Under the pieces are notes generated by a model that saw only the letters and a list, made by a program, of their open reading frames with translations, ran no database searches and was not told the DNA's origin. Below are positions 25,605-30,187 of a stretch of 30,187 nucleotides of DNA, piece after piece. The position numbers and the translations under genes are program-made. The stretch is from SZAS-18 sp031370675 (lineage in GTDB: Bacteria > Verrucomicrobiota > Verrucomicrobiia > Chthoniobacterales > SZAS-18), in assembly GCA_031370675.1 (NCBI GenBank), contig JANMQT010000219.1, positions 1 to 30,187 of the forward strand. Direction: 5' to 3'. The stretch's first letter is position 1, and each line of letters opens with the position of its first letter.

Positions 25605-25686
25605 GGCGGCGGCAGAGGGAAGACCCTGAAGAATTCCGTTGCAATCCGGTGGTTTCCGCCTAATTTCCCGCCTTCCAAAATTTCTT

Positions 25687-25956
25687 ATGGCCAAAACAAG
25701 CTGGATTAACCGCAACGATCGCAAAAAGAAGACCGTCCTGAAGTACGCCGCCGTCCGGGCCGAACTCAAGGCGAAAGGCGACTACGTGGGTCTCAGCCAG
25801 CTGCCCCGGGACGCGAGCCCGACGCGCGTGGTCAATCGTTGCGAGGTCACCGGCCGCCGCCGCGCCTATATCCGCCGTTTTCATATGTCCCGCCTCACCT
25901 TCCGCGAGATGGCCTCGCAAGGCATGATCCCCGGTGTGACTAAGGCGAGCTGGTAA
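25687..25956 (+). CDS. rpsN: 30S ribosomal protein S14
   Basis: 89 residues, the usual length of the zinc-free long form. It begins MAKTSWINRN and contains the diagnostic NRCEVTGRRRAYIRRF, SRLTFREMA and GMIPGVTKASW segments. The start is the ATG at 25687; the frame opens earlier but outside the family. It stands alone, away from the usual spc ribosomal operon, which is common for this form in several phyla. Confidence 0.97.
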   Translation: MAKTSWINRNDRKKKTVLKYAAVRAELKAKGDYVGLSQLPRDASPTRVVNRCEVTGRRRAYIRRFHMSRLTFREMASQGMIPGVTKASW

Positions 25957-26108
25957 GCTTGCCCGCGTTTCCGGACGCGATGCCGAACTCCCCGCGCGCG
26001 GCCGCCGGCACTCCTGCCGTTGGGCGGATGCTCTGCGTATTGACCGAACGCTTTGCCGCTTGTGATCGCCGCCCCGGCGGATCGCGTTGATCCCGTCCAG
26101 CGCCCATC

Positions 26109-27497
26109 ATGATCCTCTCCAGTTTAAATTTTCTCGCCGATTCGGCGCCCGACCCGATCGTCCAGGATTGGGACACCGGAGGCGTCATCGCCCTGAAGCT
26201 GTTCGCCGTCTTCGCCCTCGTGTTGCTGAACGGCTTTTTTGTCGCGGCCGAGTTTGCCATCGTCAAGGTCCGGGGCAGCCAGCTCGAGGCGTTGGAGGAC
26301 GAGACGGATCGCCGCCTGCCGTACGCCAAGCGGGCGACCGATCATCTCGACGCGTATCTGTCGGCTACCCAACTCGGCATCACCTTGGCGAGCCTCGGCC
26401 TGGGCTGGATCGGTGAACCCGTGCTGGCGCACATGCTCCATCCTTTGTTTCTCCTGCTCGGCATCACGTCCGAACCGATCATCCGGACGACCTCCTTCAT
26501 CCTCGCGTTCGCCACAATCACCTTTCTCCACATCGTGCTGGGCGAGCAGGCGCCCAAGGTCTTTGCAATCCGGAAATCTTTGCCGACGACGCTGTGGGTC
26601 AGCGGGCCGCTGCACCTCTTCTATGTGATTTTTCGCCCGGCGATTTGGTTCCTGAATATCTCGTCCAACGCGATTCTCAAGCGCGTCTTCAAAATGGAGC
26701 CAGCGAGCGAGATGGAAGTCGCGCATAGCGAAGAGGAGCTCCGGGTCATCCTCAGCGACAACGCCGACTCACAGCAGGTTTCCAAGATGGGCCGGGAATT
26801 GTTGATGAACACACTCGACCTCCGCCGGCGGGTGGTGCGCGACATCATGACGCCGCGCGGCGAGGTCGTGTATCTCGACTCGGAAAAGCCGTTCACCGAG
26901 AACCTCAAGCGGGCCACCGACTCGCGGCACACCCGCTTCCCGCTTTGCCGCCTGCATCTCGACAATCCGCTCGGCCTCGTGCACATCAAGGATTTGCTCA
27001 ACCAGATGCAGCAACAGGCCCCGCCGGATCTCGTCAAAATAAAACGCGACCTCCTGCTCGTGCCCGAGTTGATGCCGCTGGAAAAACTCCTGACGCTCTT
27101 TCTCTCCCGCGGCGCGCATCTCGGCGCCGTGGTCGATGAATTCGGAGGCACGGTCGGGATCGTCACGCTCGACAATGTCCTCGCGGAGATCGTGGGCGAC
27201 ATCCGGGACGAGTTTGACGCCGCACCCACCGAATTCCATCGCGTCAACCCGGACGAGTTCACGGCCAAAGGCACGCTGGGTCTTTACGAATTGAATGACC
27301 TCACCGACCTCGAACTCGAAAGCTCGGAGGTCAGCACGGTCAGCGGTTACATCGTCAATCTCTTCGGTCACATCCCCCGCGCCGGCGAGCAGGTGCGGGT
27401 GGGCGACTACCTGGCGACGGTACTGCAGAGCGACGGCCGGCGCATTGGTGCGGTCAAATTCCAGAGAACCCCCGAACAAGCCGCAGTGAAAAGTTGA
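26109..27497 (+). CDS. CNNM/CBS-domain membrane protein (HlyC/CorC family)
   Basis: 462 residues. The N-terminal CNNM (DUF21) domain spans about 25-200 with LLNGFFVAAEFAIVKVR and the LSATQLGITLASLGLGWIGEP and LGEQAPK blocks. Two CBS domains follow (about 220-345; VRDIMTPRGEV starts the first, GAVVDEFGGTVGIVTLDNV ends the second), then a CorC/HlyC transporter-associated domain (about 360-455) with VSGYIVNLFGHIPRAGEQV. Relatives are linked to Mg2+ (and Co2+) efflux or homeostasis; the haemolysin label is historical. CBS domains would bind adenine nucleotides. A weak TTGACC box about 70 bp upstream (near 26040) may belong to its promoter. Confidence 0.93.
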   Translation: MILSSLNFLADSAPDPIVQDWDTGGVIALKLFAVFALVLLNGFFVAAEFAIVKVRGSQLEALEDETDRRLPYAKRATDHLDAYLSATQLGITLASLGLGWIGEPVLAHMLHPLFLLLGITSEPIIRTTSFILAFATITFLHIVLGEQAPKVFAIRKSLPTTLWVSGPLHLFYVIFRPAIWFLNISSNAILKRVFKMEPASEMEVAHSEEELRVILSDNADSQQVSKMGRELLMNTLDLRRRVVRDIMTPRGEVVYLDSEKPFTENLKRATDSRHTRFPLCRLHLDNPLGLVHIKDLLNQMQQQAPPDLVKIKRDLLLVPELMPLEKLLTLFLSRGAHLGAVVDEFGGTVGIVTLDNVLAEIVGDIRDEFDAAPTEFHRVNPDEFTAKGTLGLYELNDLTDLELESSEVSTVSGYIVNLFGHIPRAGEQVRVGDYLATVLQSDGRRIGAVKFQRTPEQAAVKS

Positions 27498-27600
27498 AGG
27501 TGGCAGCGTATCTGCTTCCCTAGAGGGATTGGGATCATTTACACTGACAAGCCCTCCCGTTTACGGCGGGGTATCCCCCTTTTCTTGAAGCCTTAACCGC

Positions 27601-28314
27601 ATGGCAATCTCAGGCGACATCTCGGATCTTCCGCTCACGGATCTGCTCAACATGATCCGCTTTCGCGGCGGAATCGTGACGCTGACCGACACGCCGCGCG
27701 TGGGTGAGATGGTGCTCTACTTTTCGCCGGGGTTCGTCACGGGGTTCAGCATTGAAAAGCAGAACATCAAGGTCGAGTCGCAAGTGGTCGATCGCCTCGT
27801 CGCGGTGGCCGCCGTGCCGGTCGGAAAATTTCACTACGAGCCCGCGCCCGCGGCATCCCTGCGCGGCAGCGTGCGGATCCCGGTTGACCGCCTCGCCCTG
27901 AAGCTGGTTTCCAAGGTCGATGAAATCAACATCAACCGTGACGCGCTGCCCTCGGCCCTGCAGGTCTTCCGTCTGCGGGACGAGAGCGCGGCCATCGGCG
28001 ACATCGCCAAGCAGGTGGTGGAACCCGACATCGCCAACTTCGTCCGCGAGGCGCGGCAACTTCTCCACACAGGCGTGAGCGCGGCGCGCATCGCCGAGCT
28101 GAACCAGATTGGCGTCGAAGTCGCCCGGCTCTACCTCTACAAACTGAACCTGCTGGGGGTGATTGGACCGGCGAAGCGCGATTCGCTCTGGGCCACGCTG
28201 GACCAGGCTTTACAGCCGAAGAGCTCGGGCATCCGCCTGGTGCGCTCGGGCGCCCCGCCCCTTCGTGGCCACGGCATGCCCCCGCCCAACCCGCGGGTGA
28301 CGAAAAAGCATTGA
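27601..28314 (+). CDS. DUF4388 (PATAN-type) domain protein
   Basis: 237 residues. The first about 100 match the DUF4388 pattern: it starts with MAISGDISDLPLTDLLNMIR, followed by beta strands GGIVTLTD, GEMVLYFSPGFVTGF and the KFHYEP end. Such domains occur in bacterial signalling proteins, often with response regulators. The rest is helical; residues about 150-190 (VREARQLLHTGVSAARIAELNQIGVEVARLYLYKLNLLGVIG) resemble a winged-helix fold. No enzyme motif is seen. It lies 103 bp after the CNNM gene, so an own promoter is likely. Convergent with ftsY, 27 bp between stops. Confidence 0.75.
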   Translation: MAISGDISDLPLTDLLNMIRFRGGIVTLTDTPRVGEMVLYFSPGFVTGFSIEKQNIKVESQVVDRLVAVAAVPVGKFHYEPAPAASLRGSVRIPVDRLALKLVSKVDEININRDALPSALQVFRLRDESAAIGDIAKQVVEPDIANFVREARQLLHTGVSAARIAELNQIGVEVARLYLYKLNLLGVIGPAKRDSLWATLDQALQPKSSGIRLVRSGAPPLRGHGMPPPNPRVTKKH

Positions 28315-28341
28315 GGAAGTGCGGCGCGGTCGCCGCGTCGG

Positions 28342-29181
28342 CTAGAGAACGCGCTCCACGAAGGCGCGCGCATCAAAGGATTCAAACGCATCCGCCTGCT
28401 CGCCGGTCCCAATGAAGCGCGTGGGCAGGCCGATTTCATTTTGAATCGCGACCAGGATCCCGCCCTTGCCGCTGCCGTCGAGCTTCGTTACGATTAAGCC
28501 CGTCAATCCCGCCACCGCCTTGAATTCACGGGCCTGCGACAACGCGTTGGATCCCGTCGTCGCATCGACCACGAGGAGGCATTCATGCGGGGCCGTGGGA
28601 TCGCGCTTCGCCAGGCTCCGGCGGATCTTGGACAGCTCCTGCATCAGGTTGTGCCGCGTGTGCAGCCGGCCGGCGGTGTCGCAAATCAGGAAGTCGACGC
28701 CAAGTTTTTCCGCGCGTTGCAATGCGTCGTAGCACAGAGCCGCGGGGTCACCGTAGTACTGGCCCTTGACGACCTCGATACCCAATCTTTCGCCCCAGCG
28801 GTCGAGCTGCTCAATGGCCGCCGCGCGAAACGTGTCCGCCGCGGCGAGCAGGACCGAATAGCCCTTCCCCTTGAGGTGATGGGCCAGCTTCGCACTGGAG
28901 GTCGTCTTGCCCGTGCCATTGACGCCCACCACGAGCACGACCGTCGGCCGGCCCGTCCGCGGCAACAGCGGCGGATTTCCCCGCGGCAGCAATGCCTCGA
29001 TCTCTCGGCGGGTCACGGCGACGATGTCGTCAGCTGTCACGCTCGGGAATTTCTTCAAATCCGCGACGATTCGTTGCGTGAGCGGCACGCCGAGATCGGC
29101 CCGGATGAGCGCTTCCTCTAGGTTGTCCCAATCAACCGCCTGGCCGGTGAATTTGTTCCAAAGCGAATTGAGAAAACCCAT
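28342..29181 (-). CDS. ftsY: Signal recognition particle receptor FtsY
   Basis: 279 residues, essentially only the NG domain; the acidic A domain of E. coli FtsY is absent, as in many bacteria. The N-terminal helices (WNKFTGQAVDWDNLEEALI) are followed by the GTPase motifs GVNGTGKTT (86-94), DTFRAAA, DTAGR (168-172) and TKLDGSGKGG (232-241). It docks ribosome-SRP complexes to the Sec translocon at the inner membrane. Last gene of a ribH-nusB-ftsY run on the minus strand, 43 bp after nusB. Confidence 0.97.
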   Translation of the reverse strand: MGFLNSLWNKFTGQAVDWDNLEEALIRADLGVPLTQRIVADLKKFPSVTADDIVAVTRREIEALLPRGNPPLLPRTGRPTVVLVVGVNGTGKTTSSAKLAHHLKGKGYSVLLAAADTFRAAAIEQLDRWGERLGIEVVKGQYYGDPAALCYDALQRAEKLGVDFLICDTAGRLHTRHNLMQELSKIRRSLAKRDPTAPHECLLVVDATTGSNALSQAREFKAVAGLTGLIVTKLDGSGKGGILVAIQNEIGLPTRFIGTGEQADAFESFDARAFVERVL

Positions 29182-29224
29182 GGTTCAACAAGCAGGTACC
29201 GGCGGACGGTGCGGTGCGTGACGG

Positions 29225-29749
29225 CTAGAACAGATCATCCACGGTGAGCGGTCGATCGCCCCCCACCGGCGCCACGTCGGTGGCCGCGGCATCCTTCTCC
29301 GGCACCGCGGCCGTGCGCAACGGCCGCTTCACCTCTTCCTTGATGTGATCGAGAATTCCGTTCACGAAGCCCCCGGAATCCTCCGTGCCATACCGCTTGG
29401 CGATCTCGATCGCCTCGTTAATCGCCACGATGGGTGGCACATCCAGCCGGTAAAACATCTCGTACGTTGCCAGGCGCAGGACGTTGCGGTCGACCGGATT
29501 CATGCGGGGAATTTCGTAGTGATGGGCATGGCGCTGAATGCGCTCATCGATCTCAGGCAGGTGGGTGAGCACGCCCTTGGTGAGTTCGAGTGTCAGTTCG
29601 CGCACCTTGCGCATCGCCGAGCGCATGTGCCAGAAACCGGTTTCGTCGTCACCGGTGATCTCGGCCGGCGCGCAGCGTCCGTGCACTTCGCAATGCGCGA
29701 GGAACTGCACGGCAGCCTCACGGGCGTCGCGGCGCTGGTTGAATGCCAT
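29225..29749 (-). CDS. nusB: Transcription antitermination factor NusB
   Basis: 174 residues. It begins with the typical RRDAREAAVQFL helix and ends its fold with NPVDRNVLRLATYEM, PPIVAINEAIEIAKRYGTEDSGGFVNGIL. NusB binds boxA RNA with S10 (NusE) in rRNA antitermination. A C-terminal tail of about 30 residues (AAVPEKDAAAT to the end) is beyond the family core and looks disordered. The ribH-nusB order is widely conserved. Confidence 0.96.
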   Translation of the reverse strand: MAFNQRRDAREAAVQFLAHCEVHGRCAPAEITGDDETGFWHMRSAMRKVRELTLELTKGVLTHLPEIDERIQRHAHHYEIPRMNPVDRNVLRLATYEMFYRLDVPPIVAINEAIEIAKRYGTEDSGGFVNGILDHIKEEVKRPLRTAAVPEKDAAATDVAPVGGDRPLTVDDLF

Positions 29750-29812
29750 AGGGGTGGCAAGTATAGCGGCGACCGCGCGCGCCGCACCGAAAAATTACAG
29801 GGTGGCGGCCCG

Positions 29813-30187
29813 TTAGCGTCGGTCCACTCCCCGCCCGATTTGCGCCATCCGCATTGCTGTCCTCGCGGCCTCGGTGCCGCGATTGGCGCGCGGTTGCAGG
29901 CAGCGCACCCGCGCCTGCGCCGCCGTGCCGTGCAGCACCCCATGGACGACCGGCAAGCGCGTTTCGAGTGAAATCCGCATCAAGGCTTCCGTCACGGTTG
30001 CCGCGATGAGGTCGGCATGCGCCGTCTTTCCCTGCAGGATGACCCCGAAAGCGATGATCGCGTCCACGGACGACGGCCTGGTGGCGACCTCCTGGACGAC
30101 GAGCGGAATCTCAAACGCCCCGGGCACCCGGTGCACCACCACGGTCGCAGCCGGGAGCGCCGACGCGATCTCGCGCTGCGCCGCCGC
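29813..30187 (-). CDS. ribH: 6,7-dimethyl-8-ribityllumazine synthase, 5' end outside the window
   Basis: The C-terminal 124 codons of lumazine synthase, cut by the window edge. VPGAFEIPL, then AFGVILQGKTAHADLI with the catalytic His, and PVVHGVLHGTAAQARVR follow the family order. The enzyme joins 3,4-dihydroxy-2-butanone 4-phosphate with a ribitylamino-pyrimidine in riboflavin synthesis, usually as a large oligomer. The normal GVLTTD-T-EQA segment reads GVLHGTAAQA, and the usual H-F-D reads H-A-D, so it is a divergent member. The phosphate-binding Arg of the later part seems kept. It ends 63 bp before nusB. Confidence 0.9.
   Translation of the reverse strand, partial: AAAQREIASALPAATVVVHRVPGAFEIPLVVQEVATRPSSVDAIIAFGVILQGKTAHADLIAATVTEALMRISLETRLPVVHGVLHGTAAQARVRCLQPRANRGTEAARTAMRMAQIGRGVDRR

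Overview
The window looks like a high-GC chromosome segment of a Verrucomicrobiota bacterium, probably near Opitutaceae. This is an inference from gene content and order (ribH-nusB-ftsY, a CysO-like protein next to a threonine synthase-like enzyme, few recognisable Shine-Dalgarno sites), not from a marker gene search. It has two parts: an accessory half (about 1-12,423) and a housekeeping half (about 12,497-30,187).

Accessory half. A minus-strand operon starts at 6085. It encodes a 1319-residue TIR-like/DUF4062-nSTAND ATPase-transmembrane-TPR protein. Next come two small membrane-anchored proteins that share a short repeated motif (consensus NPIERSGxSTD), and then a broken RyR-domain gene. 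The genes are packed 15 bp apart or by ATGA overlaps. Divergent from it is a TPR / Rossmann (SLOG-like) / class III nucleotide cyclase fusion. Convergent with the cyclase is a 1255-residue TIR-transmembrane-WD40 protein with 16 near-identical repeats. TIR, STAND, SLOG-like, cyclase and RyR modules together suggest a nucleotide-signalling conflict or stress-response locus. I know of no described system with exactly this composition.

Housekeeping half. A MidA/NDUFAF7-type methyltransferase is divergent from a class A penicillin-binding protein whose transpeptidase catalytic residues appear substituted. A SAM-I riboswitch, with a recognisable promoter and terminator hairpin, precedes a threonine synthase-like gene and a CysO-like sulfur carrier. 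This points to sulfur amino acid metabolism rather than plain threonine synthesis. Then follow a ferrous iron locus (feoA-feoA-feoB, plus a tiny Cys-rich membrane protein on the opposite strand), an MFS transporter, a DUF2127 membrane protein, DAHP synthase, an extended LOG-family protein, ribosomal protein S14, a CNNM/CBS (CorC/HlyC) membrane protein and a DUF4388 protein. The window ends in a minus-strand ribH-nusB-ftsY cluster, with ribH cut by the window edge.

No tRNA, rRNA, CRISPR array, transposase or integrase was seen.
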